A stretch of DNA of 64,000 nucleotides from Enchytraeus crypticus. Lineage: Eukaryota > Annelida > Clitellata > Enchytraeida > Enchytraeidae. The DNA lies in assembly GCA_905160935.1 (NCBI GenBank), contig CAJHZI010000511.1, positions 62,001 to 126,000 of the forward strand. The letters run 5' to 3'. Of the stretch, positions 11,601 through 23,038 are shown in pieces (position 1 is the stretch's first letter; the number at the start of each line of letters is the position of its first letter). A program made the position numbers and the translations under genes. The notes under the pieces were generated by a model. The model did no database searches. It was not told the DNA's origin and saw only the letters and a program-made list of their open reading frames with translations.

Positions 11601-14600
11601 CACTGAAGAGAGAGAGACTACAATAACTCTTAGCCATGCATATCCTGTTTAATTAATGGTAACGTTTATATTATGATTGATGAACTCTAATGCTGTGTCA
11701 CCAACAATGTCTCTATCATATTCAGACTCGGAATCATTGAAGGTCTAGTGACTGGCAGTTAAATTTTTATTAATAAAGGACTGACTGATTGATCTTAGAA
11801 CATTGCCTCGGCGAGCCACTGCAGTGACATTCACTGCAGCCGCTGAATCAGTGAAAGTGCTGGTGGCAGACAAGTCTGGAGACGTGGTAGAGTTCAGTGT
11901 GACGGAGGAGGCTAGGGGCAGCGATATAGTGGATCACACAGTGCTCGGCCATGTGTCCATGCTGCTGGATCTGGTTAGCAGTTAACATCTAGTGAATTCC
12001 TTGCTAATTTAATCATTAAGTTTAGACTTAGAGTAATTGAGAAACCCAAGAAGAAACATAATGGCTAGTGGTGATGTCGGTAAGATATCAGACCATGGAT
12101 CAGTATGTGTTGGTTCAAATCCTGGGCTCCTGTGTCACTGATATTGTTTTTGGGAGATGAAAACTGACGTTATCACCGGCTTTAATGCTTCTACGCTGTG
12201 GACCTTATATTTTGAGACTGTTTTAAATTTCCAATAGTTTAGTCAATATTGAATTATTTCTTTTAAAATTTAACCGTTTAAAATTTCCAATAGTTTAGTC
12301 GATATTGAATTATTTCTTTTAAAATTTAACCAAAATGTATTTACTGTAAGTTGCATTTGTTGTCTAATTTAGTTAAGTTTAGTTTATTAACATTAACATT
12401 ATTTGTTAAATGTTTGGTACACTACAGACCTGTTCTTAATGTTCTTATTCATTTAATGTTTGGTGCATTACACACCTGTTCTAATGTTTTTAGTCAGTTA
12501 ATGTCTGGTACATTATAGAGTAGTTCTTAATGTTTTTATTCATTTAATGGTTAGTATATTACTGAGTTTAAAGTGTTTATTTAATGGCTGGTGCATTGCG
12601 GATTTGTTTATTATTATTTTTATCCATTGAATGGTTGATTTATTACAGACTTGTGCTAAAGTTTTTATTCATTTAATGTTTGGTACCTTACAGACTTGTT
12701 CTAATGTTTTTGTTCATTTTTTAAATTTTATTACTGAGGATAGTGTGTTTTTTTAATTAATGGCTGGTGCATTACAGATTTGTTTCTTATTATTGCTATC
12801 CATTTAATGGTTGATAAATCACAGACTTGTTTCTAAATATTTTTATCCATGTAATGGTTGATGTATTGCAAACTTGTTTCATAATGTTTTTATTTATTAC
12901 TTGTTGGTACATTACAGGCGCTATCTAATGATAACTCTTTGCTGATAACATGCGATAGAGATGAGAAAATACGTGTCAGCCACTACCCTCAGTCCTTCAT
13001 CATTCAGTCATTCTGTCTCTCTCACACAGAGTAAGTTAATGCTCTAGCTAGATCCAGAATATGCAATATCATTTTAATGTTACTGTTGAAAGAGTTTGAT
13101 TAAGTTTGGTGTGTTGCTAACAGAATCTGCAAGAATCTATCATTATCTTCCTTTTCTAAGTAGTATTTATTTTAGTATGGTTGACAAAATCTTATTTCAT
13201 TTCAGTTAATATTTCTTTTAAAATCGTAAATCAGTCACTGGCATTGTCTTTGTTAAGCTCCACAGACTTGCGATTGCTTTAAAAATATATTTTATTTGAA
13301 GTGCTGAATTGTGGAACAATATGGATAATAAATTATAGAAGTAAAGGTGAAGCTACATAATTATTTTATGTATAATTTTGATATATTAGAAAGCTGTAAA
13401 GCTAAGTCTGATTCCATACTACTAGTGATACTATCCATGAAGTTTCGACGTAGATTTAAACCGATGGCCTCTTGCTTCTCAGGCAAGAATGCTATCCGTT
13501 TAGCAGCTATATCGAGTGTATAAAAATCTAGTTTTAAGATTTTTCCTTGTTGGATCCTGCCATGCCATGTAGTAACATCAATCCCATCTGAATTCATGGA
13601 TGTGTTATGAATTGTAGATATATTTTTGTTGTTGCTGCAGTTTTGTTAGCAGACTATGCTATATAGATTCGGATGATCTCTTACTGTCTGGATCTGGGGT
13701 GAGTGGCAATCTCGTGTTTCTTGAAATCTTTCAATATTTATTTTATTAATCACTTTCTCTTCTTCTGAAATAAATCACTTTTGAGCAGTTTCTATTTTGA
13801 TATTTCCAGCGCTAACATATTTGACGAATTGTTTGTTAAAAGTTGTTTATTGAAATGTTAATTGAGAGAGAGAGAAAGAGAGAGAGAGAGAGGGGGGGGA
13901 GAATGAAGAGAAGAGAGAGAGAGAGAGAGTGAGATGGAGAGAGCAGATGTAGTTGAGTTTTAAATTTCTTCACATGAAAAAATTGAAGAAATTGCTCTAA
14001 CCATGTGGTTAGAGCATTAACGGAGTTTTTGCAACTGTTGAGGTATTGTATGATGAAACCATTCTTCAGTATCTCACTCTTGAACTGGTTTTGAGGCTGT
14101 TGAATTTGACTTTGTGATGCTCAATATTTCCATAAAAGATGGTAATACTGATCGTGTTGTTGATATTGATTAGGCATTAGTGTATAGACCTTTAATAAAA
14201 GGTGTTTACTTTGAAAAATCACCTTATGTATTATTTCATTCGTTGGAGCGGCGGCGCTGTGCATCATAAAATTGATTGTTTTGTGGAAGGCAACTGCAAT
14301 GTAATATATCCTTAAAATGTAAAATATCCTCTCTAGATATTCTATCTAGACATATATTAACTGTAAATTAAGACAAATGTTTATCATTAGTTGACAAGAA
14401 ATTGAACTCTAATTTTTTTGTAAATATTTAAAATACCACTATGTTAATAAATGAAGAAATGCATAATAAATATATGCGAATATATAGAATATTGCTAGCT
14501 GGAAATAGAAGCACATACCCATCCCCACACTCCCACTAGGCTTTGTTTATTATGTGAATAGAGTTACCGAAACATATTATAAAAGGTCTATAAAAAGATA

Positions 14601-17600
14601 GTCGGCCTATATTATGTTTTGATTCAATGTTCTATTGAAGATTAAATAAACTTTTTTTTAGTCTTTAGTCTTTCTTTTATCTCTTGCGCTATCTAATTGT
14701 AATTGTGTTGATGATCTGAAGTGAGATAATAACCTTTTGATAATTCCTTGTTAATTCTAAATATTGCTAACTGATTGATTGATTAATTTATTATGTATTA
14801 TTATGATGCCTGACAAATTGTAATGTGCTGTAGTTGGTGAATTATTAACTGAATTGACGTACTACTGACTTGTTGTTTTATTGAACATTTCTATTAAATC
14901 ACTTTATAATGAGCTTTGGATGTATAGAGATAGATTACTATTTACAAAATTATCTTATTAGCTTATTAGGTATATTAATTGATTGATGATTCTATAGATT
15001 ATATTAAATAATCACGTTAGTTACGGATTATTTAATTGATTGATTTGATAGGATGGGACGGTCAAGCTATGGAACTACAGGGAAGGTCAATTGTTAGCTG
15101 ATATAGACTGTGCACTGCACCTCTACCCTGACCTTTCTGCACCTACCACTTCCCATGCAGACCCCCCAGCTCTTCCACGTCTAACGTGTCACAGTGGCGC
15201 CGCTGCTGCTGCTGATGGCGCTGGTAACTGCTGCAGAGGTGCCGATGTCTTGGGTCTGGTGGTTTCTGATTGTCTGGTCTCTCAGAACTCTGATAGAATC
15301 GTGGCAGTGTCCTTTAACAGGTAAAATATAAATGCTTTATACTTTATTAGGTAACAAACAGTTCATCATCATCATCATCTTCCCTTGAATCCCAGTTTAA
15401 CTAGGGTCGGGATAAAAATAGACTAGCTCAAATCCTCTCAGTCTTACATCATATCATCCATCAGTAAACAGTTGATTAAGTTTATTATTGTGGTTGAGGA
15501 TTTCTGTTATTAAAATGTCAAACACTTTAGATCTCGTCAATGTGTTTGTAGCGATTAGTGTGTAAGATGGCTCACTCCAAGCGTGTTTGAGTTGTAACAA
15601 AGATATGATTCAACAAAAGATGTTACAAATCTGCTTTGTGTTCTATTTTATCATAATAATAATAATAATAATAAAAAAGGTTTAAGGGCCTTTTCCTCAT
15701 CAAGAATGGTATCAGAGACGTCGCAATAGTACTATTGTTGCGCAGTGTAGTCATTGGTTATAGTATGCGTGACAAGCTCGAGCTTTTGAACGACATGGTT
15801 GATCTCTATAGAACTCCTGACGCGATTCCTTGAACAGTGTGGTTAATGTTTATGCAATGTACTTCACTCGGAGTTCATGACAGCTGCACTTCAACAGTCG
15901 AACAATCAAGAATGGAGACCTTCATTTATGGCTAAGCCATTGTTGCATGATGCTATAAAATGTCCTTAATTATAGTTGAGTGGTACACTAATGAGGTTCT
16001 AGTAGCTGTTTACTTATTGTTGATGATGACAGGGAGCTGGCTGTCATTTATGGCTAAGCAATTGTTGCACGATTTTATAAGACGATCAGAACTTGTTGTG
16101 TGGTACACTAATGAGGTTCTAGTAGGTGTTTATTGTTCTTTATGATGATAGGGTGCCGGCTGTCATTTATGATGTTATAAAATGACTAGAACTCGTTGAG
16201 TGGTACACTAACGAGGTTCTAGTAGATGTTTATTGTTGATGATGTTGATGATGATGATGATGATGATAGGGTGCCAGCTGTGCTGCTGATCAGACTGTCG
16301 ACTGTGCCGGCGAGGCTGTTGGAGTTCTTGAAGGTTCTGCGTGTGGACTCTGAAGTCCTTGACTTGACCTTCACCAGCTCTCAACATCTCGCCGTACTCT
16401 CGCTCAACCAGATCTCTGCATTCAGTCTCACACTGGATGATGCTAGCGGCAGATCTTTAACTGTAAGTCACGCTCTTCTACTTTCTCTTAATTATTAAAT
16501 TGCAAACTTTGATAGCTCATATAGACACGTAGAACAGCTTGCGGTTAAGTATTCTTTTTGGAGCATTCATGGCTTTTAGATTGGATAAGAATCCAGATAT
16601 TAAATTACTATTGATTGATTTATTGGTTATGGAGATATTCCTGTTCGTCTGGGACTTCATTGGTAATATAGTGAATTTTATAATAAACGTTATATCCAGA
16701 ATTCATATCTTATGTAGTCTGGAGCCAAGAGCTCTATTTCTGACTAGTTTGAGCTTTTAAGCAAAATTAGCTGATGATTATGTTCGTGTTTGATAGGTTT
16801 GAAAATATGATAGTTTTGAAGCTTCTGGAACTGCACTGCGGATAGCTTTATTTACAGTCATTGCATATGCATGTACACATGTATGTACATGTATATTATA
16901 CATGCAGTCATTATGCATGTATTATATTTGTTTGCTAGTAGATTTAGTATATAGTTGGTAAGAACTTATGTGACTGGTATGAAACAATTTTTTTTTTTTT
17001 TTCTGTTAATTCTCTTTGAAGAACATACTAGTTAACTCGTTAAGAATGGTTGTAAATATTAATGATTAAAATTTTTAATCTCAGGATGACATCCTATTAA
17101 TAATTAATATTTCTATAATTTAATTTTGTTTCATTCACCAGGTGACGCCACTGATTGAGGAAAACTGCTCTACTGGCTTATTTGCAACATGTCAAATTAT
17201 CAACACTGATACCGATTTCTTCTCTGGTTAGCTGCACGTCTTTATTGCTCACTAAGTTTGAAAATTGAATTTGAATTGTCGTAGAAACTAGTGGTCAGTA
17301 AGTCTTCAAAGATGTACCTGAATATGCAGTCAAGTCTATTTCATCTTCAATGCTGTTTTTTCTTAATAATGAATATTCTATAAGTTTAAATTCTATTTCT
17401 TGGCATCAGTTGTTATGTAAATACATGTATATTATAAATGTAACAAATATTTAGATATTAATTCATTCTATAGCTATAGATTTAGCGTTAAATTCGTCGC
17501 CTAATGATCGCACCTCACACGTCTCAATTAGCATAGATCGGGGCCGGTCCATGAAAATACAGTAGAATATTTGTTCAGAGAAACTTTGTAAGCTTTTATC

Positions 17601-18137
17601 TTAATAGTTTGTGTATTTTCAATGTACTCCTAATTTAATAGTTGACGATGGACTAACTGTCTGTTATCATTATCTCTGGTACTGATTGATTGAATGCTTG
17701 ATTGATTGAGTGGTTGATGGATGATTGATTGATTTTATTTAGCATGTAAAGGCAGTACTCAGAATGACTTGTCCAAACTACACAAGGTTCACATCGACAA
17801 CCTGTCCGAGTACATCAGTAGAAAGCAACAACGCATACAACAACATCAGCAACAAAAACAACTCGAGAGAAAGCAATCTGGAAAGAATGGGGAAGGAAAT
17901 ACTGCAGGGGAGCCGGTAGAGAATTCTGCAGAGAAAGACTCCAGTGAAGCACACAATCGCAAATACAGGAAAAATCAGAAGTGGAAGCAACGCAAGATGG
18001 AGAGTCGAGTTAAACTACAACATGATGTTGGTAAAAGTGTTAGTGCCTGTGACACTGTAGACGCTTCAGACTGTGGTATCAATTTGGCCAAGAGACTAAA
18101 AACAGACGATAGCAATGGTCTGGAAGATAACTGTTAA
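8637..18137 (+). CDS. wdr4: WDR4, tRNA (guanine-N7)-methyltransferase non-catalytic subunit
   Basis: WDR4/Trm82/Wuho is the beta-propeller partner that stabilises the METTL1 catalytic subunit for N7-methylation of G46 in tRNA. I read ten exons: 8637-8716, 9029-9079, 10264-10386, 11799-11973, 12918-13030, 13641-13698, 15052-15320, 16270-16462, 17142-17226 and 17743-18137. They sum to 1542 nt with no frame break, giving 513 aa. Family landmarks are ADKSGDV (108-114), [18 protein letters not shown] (156-164), LSHTDFVSRL and DGTVKLWNY (201-209). The C-terminal ~130 residues form a charged Gln/Lys-rich tail. Oddities are an Ala/Pro-rich insertion of about 45 residues in exon 7 (human WDR4 lacks it) and tandem arrays at the exon 5 and exon 8 acceptors. 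The exon 1 start is the first in-frame ATG after a stop at 8607. The first two exons are the weakest part of the model. Confidence 0.93.
8823..8926 (+). mobile_element. LINE 3' end, copy 4, in wdr4 intron 1
   Basis: A short 3' terminal fragment: CTCGGCTTGGATTTCCTCAA, then TGGTCATGGATGAC, then CACTCTAATTGTTATTATTA. It matches the tail of the 6368 copy. Confidence 0.65.
10976..11165 (-). mobile_element. Non-autonomous retroelement, GA-tail family, in wdr4 intron 3
   Basis: Read on the minus strand this carries the same blocks as the plus-strand copy at 11300-11637: the CCACCTCAGAAGCC region, the AGGCTA...AAGGTA block and the terminal hairpin CTGCCACATGGCAG. The two copies face each other within one intron. 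Confidence 0.7.
11300..11637 (+). mobile_element. Non-autonomous retroelement with terminal hairpin and GA tail
   Basis: The block order is GGAGACCCACCTCACCATGA, GGATTAAATGGTAA, GGGAAACCACCTCAGAAGCC, AGGTATGGATAAGGCATAGA, AAGGAGTGCACACATGG, then CTGCCACTTGGCAG and GTGCACTGA(AGAG)n. A close full copy is at 53085-53405 and a degenerate one at 43865-44050. The last ~30 bp match the 3' end of the LINE at 26019 and 27727. Confidence 0.75.
12061..12180 (+). mobile_element. tRNA-derived SINE, family B, in wdr4 intron 4
   Basis: TGGCTAGTGGTGATGTCGGT (A-box region), GGTTCAAATCCTGGGCT (B box) and AAACTGACGTTA near the 3' end. Other copies are at 37645, 40305 (reverse), 45638, 52632, 57708 and 57885. 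Confidence 0.7.
12236..12340. repeat. Two-copy 54-bp direct duplication
   Basis: AATTTCCAATAGTTTAGTC...ATTTAACC occurs twice back to back with a single substitution (CAATATTG and CGATATTG), in wdr4 intron 4. Confidence 0.85.
12400..12917. repeat. ~46-bp tandem array ending in the wdr4 exon 5 acceptor
   Basis: About eleven degenerate units of the form TTTAATG.TTGGTACATTACAG followed by ACTTGTTCTAATG. The last, partial unit reads TTGTTGGTACATTACAG and is cut by the start of exon 5 at 12918. The splice acceptor is therefore the end of the array. Confidence 0.85.
13360..13600 (-). mobile_element. tRNA-derived SINE, family C, in wdr4 intron 5
   Basis: The minus strand carries CTTGCCTGAGAAGCAAG, a perfect 5-bp anticodon-type stem around a seven-base loop, followed by a B-box-like GGTTTAAATC. 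Relatives are at 18400 (+) and 60515 (-). Confidence 0.6.
13863..13932. repeat. (GA)n microsatellite
   Basis: GA repeats interrupted by an eight-base G run, in wdr4 intron 6. Confidence 0.95.
14183..14592 (+). mobile_element. MITE, ~405 bp, in wdr4 intron 6
   Basis: Bounded by TATAGACCTTTAATAA on the left and an inverted TTATAAAAGGTCTATA on the right. An inverted sister copy is at 32578-32988 and shares the interior, including CATTCGTTGGAGCGGCG and GGAAGGCAACTGCAA. There is no coding capacity. The ends suggest a TA target. Confidence 0.8.
15364..15470 (-). mobile_element. Short retroelement fragment with (GAT)n tail
   Basis: The minus strand reads CCCGACCCTAGTTAAACTGG followed by GGGAAGATGATGATGATGA. 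The same block is at 54528 and, degenerate, at 60300. It lies in wdr4 intron 7. Confidence 0.5.
15655..15675. repeat. (AAT)n microsatellite
   Basis: A run of AAT triplets followed by an A run in wdr4 intron 7. Confidence 0.9.
15905..16285 (+). repeat. Tandem repeat of the wdr4 exon 8 splice acceptor
   Basis: Three units of roughly 100-120 bp. The marker TGGTACACTAA(T/C)GAGG lies at 15981, 16101 and 16201. Each unit ends in a GATGATGA-type tract plus AG, followed by a version of the first exon 8 bases: GGAGCTGGCTGTC at 16032, GGTGCCGGCTGTC at 16151 and the true exon GGTGCCAGCTGTG at 16270. The upstream acceptor at 16149-16150 would lead to an early in-frame TGA. Confidence 0.85.
17680..17742. 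repeat. GATT-rich simple repeat at wdr4 exon 10 acceptor
   Basis: Repeats of GATTGATT and close variants run into TTTTATTTAG, the acceptor of exon 10. Confidence 0.8.
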
Positions 18138-18399
18138 GTTGAACAACAGCAGTTATGAACTTATTGTAACTATTTTGTCTTTGTCAAATATTTGCCTTCT
18201 CTCTCTCAATATTCCAGTCGCAATTGCTATGGTTAGTTATTTAATAGCTCTGACAGAAGCTTAGTCATTAGCCTGATTAGTAGGTGATTGCTCTGTCCAA
18301 CTCTAGCATCATTGTTGATTGAAGAGACATATGTATGCTGAATTTTCTATTGAGCATAGATTATAATTATTATTTAGTTTTAGATTTTGTCTCTGTTTA

Positions 18400-18640
18400 T
18401 TGATTAGAAACCGTTGGATAGCCGAATGGAATGCTTGCCTGAGAAGCAACAGGCTACATCGGCTCAAATCTCAGTAAGGTTGTCTTTGACCGTGTCCCTT
18501 GTGATACGGAAACAGACATACTAATTTTTACAGATTTTTCTCCGTCCATGTTTCCTACCAAACACAATTTTATGACCGTTCCTGGAATATATATTTACAG
18601 GCAACACTTTACATCAAAAGCCAGAATAAAGACTATATAG
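18400..18640 (+). mobile_element. tRNA-derived SINE, family C, copy 2
   Basis: GATAGCCGAATGGAATGCTT (A-box region), then GCTTGCCTGAGAAGCAAC and GGCTCAAATCTCAG (B-box-like). An AATAAA at 18625-18630 lies in its 3' part and could serve as a wdr4 polyadenylation signal. Confidence 0.6.
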
Positions 18641-19449
18641 GAAAGACCAAGAGTTTTCTAGGATTTTGAACTCCCAGCATCCATGATGGAAGGGCTCGCT
18701 GTGGCAGCCGATGTCTCAAAATTGTGAAATATTCAACACGGCAAACAATGACCATCTAAACACGCACACTACTATAGCTGCACATCAGAGTCTTTCCTTG
18801 TCATTAAATAGCATTATGACAGTTAATAACAAGTCACGATAACAGTTACAAGTAATAGTAATTAATAATTAATACACGTCGATAGGGTAAATAATCAGCA
18901 GTATACAATTAATGCAGTTGTAATTATCATATAATAAAGCTGTTTCCATGTTGTAAACACAAATGACTACCACAAATGACTAATCTCTCTTCTAGCTTTA
19001 ATGTATTAATTTAATTATACACTAACTGTCAAAGTAAAATGCTGCAAATTAGTACATGACTTGATTAATACTGTTTCAGTAAAACGATATGTACAAAATT
19101 CTACTAGTTGTAATTTCGAGTGAGGAAACTAACGTTAACCTTAGTTTTACTAACTTTTAGCTTTATTTGATTACATAAAAGATTCTTGGTCAATTAATTA
19201 CCACGTTTATTGCTCGACTGGCCAAATACTGTATGTGTAGCTCAATCTTTGTAAACAAAGGTAATTCAGTTTGAAGCATTGTTCATCAATAGCGTGACAA
19301 ATTTGTTTTGTAATTTGCAAGATAACAAGCTTCTTTAAAAATTAATGATTACAAAAGAATCAGAAGAATTACACAAGCAGTAAGTAAATCAAGAATCGGC
19401 CACTACATCCATCTAGTTAAACAGGGAGAACTTAGGCATATAGTTATTA
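18641..19449. other. Intergenic, between convergent gene ends
   Basis: Space between the 3' ends of wdr4 (+) and threonine aldolase (-). It contains a 3' fragment of SINE family B at about 19105-19160 (TTCGAGTGAGGAAACTAACG). TTTATT at 19206-19211 reads AATAAA on the minus strand and is a possible aldolase polyadenylation signal. No gene is seen. Confidence 0.5.
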
Positions 19450-22152
19450 TTACTTCTGTTGTTGATATTCTCTCAGTACATAGCAGACTTTATCAGCAGC
19501 CAGTTCCACTTCTTCTCTTGTCACTGTGCTATACATTACAAATCTAACTAGTCTAACACCCACGTGATGCGACTTCACCACAACCTTCGCTCCGTTCCTC
19601 TCCTCTTTCTCTCTATCGCTCACCTCAGCCAGTCTGGCTCTGAACTCATCTGCAGTCAAGCCAGGTTTAACTATCTCTACCACCAGGATGTTCGAATGAA
19701 CGCCCTCCAGATCAACGCTTAACACGCCCTCTCCTGCCTCAAATAATCTCCGTGCAAACAGGCGAGCATGCTCGTGATCGTTCCTAAGTCTATCCTCAGC
19801 GTCCTTCAGCCCCACCAGAGCAGCCGCTGCCAGCCCCCCTGCCTTCCTCCAACCTCCCCCCAATGCTTTTCTCATCCGAATAGCTCTGTCAATCAATTCC
19901 CGTGATCCAATCAGGACGCTGCCTATAGGAGAACCCACCCCCTTCGAGAAGCAGAAGTTGACAGAGTCTGCATGTTTCGCTAATTCCGCACAGGTTGTTC
20001 CAGTAGCGACAGCAGCATTTAGTAGCCGAGAGCCATCAAGATGTATGGGGATGTTGTGCCGGGTGGCTATACTTCTAAGCCTTTCCATGAACGCCACTGG
20101 AAGGATCTAGCAATATATATATTGTCAAAAGTTATAATTTTTATCAAAGAATCCTAAATCTCCATGCCATAAGCCATAGGAAAATAGTACTTGAAATCAA
20201 TATCAATTTCAAATACATCTCATGAAGTTACAACATAAACCCTTTAGACTTTTTTGTAGGAAGTATACCTTTGGTCTGATATTGGCTAGTATACTTGTAA
20301 ACTCTCATGTACTGACATTAAATTAAACTGTAGAACTCTTTCACAGTTGTTTTTCAATTATTTTAATAAATTTTTAAAACTAATTCTGATCATTTGCATT
20401 GCTATGTATATCTTTATCTGTCAAAGCATCAAATTTTAATTTTCATTAATGATATCATCCTCAGTTAAGGTTCAAGGCCTTAAATCCATAATATTTTTTA
20501 TTAGCACATAAGCACTAGAGAAAACTATACGCTCACATGGGGGTGGTTTTGTCAAAATCAATAGGCTATAAATTTGTCTCCTACTTCATATTTAAATACT
20601 TATGAACTGATATTTATTTGTATTGGAGATAAAAATCAAAGAAAATTTAACAATATGTTACACAAATGAAATAGACATTAATACTTTTAACACTATAATT
20701 ATTTTTCAAAATAATCTGCTTAGATTATGACACTCAATTTCATAAGCATACTAAATACGACAAACACTTTTATTGATTTTGAATTTCTTGTGATTAATTT
20801 AATTTCATTTTGTATTATTGTTACATTATGATGTTGAGAATTTTTCCAAGATCTAATCTAATATACAGTAGCAAATAGAATTTAGGGCAGAAGACAGTAA
20901 CAAATCAAGAAACTACAGATTAACAAAGAACATCATACCTTGCCGCCACAGATATTGTGAGTATTTTCCACGGAGATGAGCCCTGTCCGTGGTTCATGGG
21001 GGTCGTTTCTCGTGCGAATACTGGCCTCAAGTAAATCTAAATCAAATGTTCCATCCGGAAGATTTGGAAGCGTTCGTACGTGTAGGCTAGAGAACTGAGA
21101 TAGTCCGCCCTGCTCTTTGAGGAATGTATGGGACCTATCTCCCATGATAACCTCAAGCCCTCTGGTCTGACACTGACACGAGATGCCGAGTAGATTGGCC
21201 ATTGTACCACTTACAACAAACAGAGCTGCTTCCTTACCAAACATCTCCGCTATCTTATAACAAAACACCATGCAGCAAATTATGCTTAAGTAAAAAATAT
21301 CTGCAGCTGGTTTCAGGATACAAAAAAAGTTAATTTTTCTATTTGAGTAATTAATTTTACTAACATAAATGTTTTATCAATTAATCTTTAGTAGTCACAG
21401 CATTGCTACGTATTAAAGAAACAGATTAATCTTTGATATAATAATTATAACATTTATAATCTTTGATCTTATTCAATTCAAAGAAACATGAACGAAACAT
21501 ACTAACATACTATCAAATAAACATACTAACATTTATAAATTCATCTTTAGTATTCACAGAATTGTTACGTATGAAAGAAACAGATTAATCTTTGATCTAA
21601 TAATTAAAACATTTAAATTCCTTGATCTAATCCAATTCAAATAAACATGCATGATAACACGACTCTAGAATGGCAATGGGGTCTATCAGAAAGGAAATAC
21701 TGGACATCCATGGAAGGTGGATGATAGAAGTAAAATTGATAAAATATATTGAGAAACCATGTAGATTTGGTAACAACATTTTAGTCCACATTATCAAAAT
21801 ATATTTGAAGTTTGTTAAGAAGTTATTTTGGCAGAAGTTATAAAATATAAATCTGAACAGCCTGTTTAAAAAAACTCATGATCTCTTTATTATAAAAAAA
21901 AATTAAAGTTGGAGCCCTACTCAACACTTATATTCTCGAAAAGGCAAATCATAAATGACACGAAATCTTTCTCACTTTTAGCTCTAGTTCTGCTATGGTG
22001 GGATCCTCTCTGTAGACGTCATCATTATCAGTGGCTGCAGCCATGGCTGCCCGCATGGCCTGCGTGGGCTTCGACTGGGTGTCGCTGCGTAAGTCTACGA
22101 CCCTCACATCACTTTCGGTGGAGCCCTTTATATCCACACTGCCACCTCCCAT
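19450..22152 (-). CDS. L-threonine aldolase (PLP-dependent)
   Basis: This cleaves L-threonine or L-allo-threonine to glycine and acetaldehyde using pyridoxal phosphate. There are three exons on the minus strand: 22152-21976, 21253-20939 and 20106-19450. All junctions are phase 0, with donors GTGAGA and GTATGA and acceptors ending AAG and TAG. The protein is 382 aa, a usual size for the family. Motifs in order are DLRSDT (20-25), [17 protein letters not shown] (to 80), [16 protein letters not shown] (155-163), HLDGSRL with Asp188 and Arg191, and [16 protein letters not shown] with the expected PLP lysine at 219. The core is intact, so the enzyme should be active. It is convergent with wdr4. 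Whether it prefers the L-threo, L-allo or D substrate cannot be read from the sequence, but the fold is the L-type. Confidence 0.94.
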
Positions 22153-23038
22153 TCTGAAATGCTGCTTTTTATACGTTGAACAGTTATTTCATGAAGACTT
22201 CTTCTATGACAACTTCAAAGATCTAATGAACAATGAATGAGAATTAAATAGGAAATCAGGCATTGTTGTCAAATGTTATTATTGATGGTGATTAAGAAAC
22301 TGTCTGAACCTATTTAAAGTTTAACAAAACAAAAAAAATTTCACCTATTTCACGCGAGCAAATCGTCGTCTATTGCAGCTTCCGAACTATAAGTTAAGTG
22401 TTCTCGTTAAATAAAGTTGCCAATTTTAGTTAACTTTATACATTTTAGTTAACTTCAGTCCATCAATTATGAACAGTGAACTTCAAACCCAACATCTGTG
22501 ATCACATCATAACGCTTCATAATTCTTCATTTTAGTGCATTTCTCCCAAGTGTATTCATTCAAATCAAATCAAAATAAAATAAAATAATTTTATTTAGGA
22601 CACAATTAGGTCAATATAACAAAAAGCAAATCAAGGCAATTGCAGATAAATAATTAGGAACAGAGTACTAACTAACAATCTTGAGAAAAAAAAGACTTAA
22701 CAAAACAAGGTACGGCATTCAGTCATAAAATCATCCAACTAACTATATTGCTTAAATAGGCCTATTCATATAATCTAGGATCACAGCTAAAAGCCATCAG
22801 GAATCAGAAACCTAACAGAATTAACAATTATATTTAAGTAATTAGCGCTTGAAACCTATGTTGAACGCAAAATTAATATAGAACTGGAAAGGAAATCTTA
22901 AAAGTTGGAAAACTCAATTTTATCCAACATATAAGAAATAAGAAATAGACTACATATCCGAAACACGCCAAAGAAACATCTAATACATTAATTTTAAATG
23001 CAACAAGATTGCATTATTCTTAACATAGATTCTGATGT
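22153..23038. other. Intergenic, upstream of threonine aldolase
   Basis: AT-rich sequence that presumably contains the aldolase promoter on the minus strand. No convincing ORF or TATA box. A run of CAAAATAAAATAAAATAAT near 22567 is simple repeat. Confidence 0.45.

Noticed and set aside
19450..22152. Alternative calls for the PLP enzyme (other fold-type I enzymes)
   Set aside because: DLRSDT at the N-terminus, SGTMANL, ENTHN and [13 protein letters not shown] together are specific to threonine aldolases.
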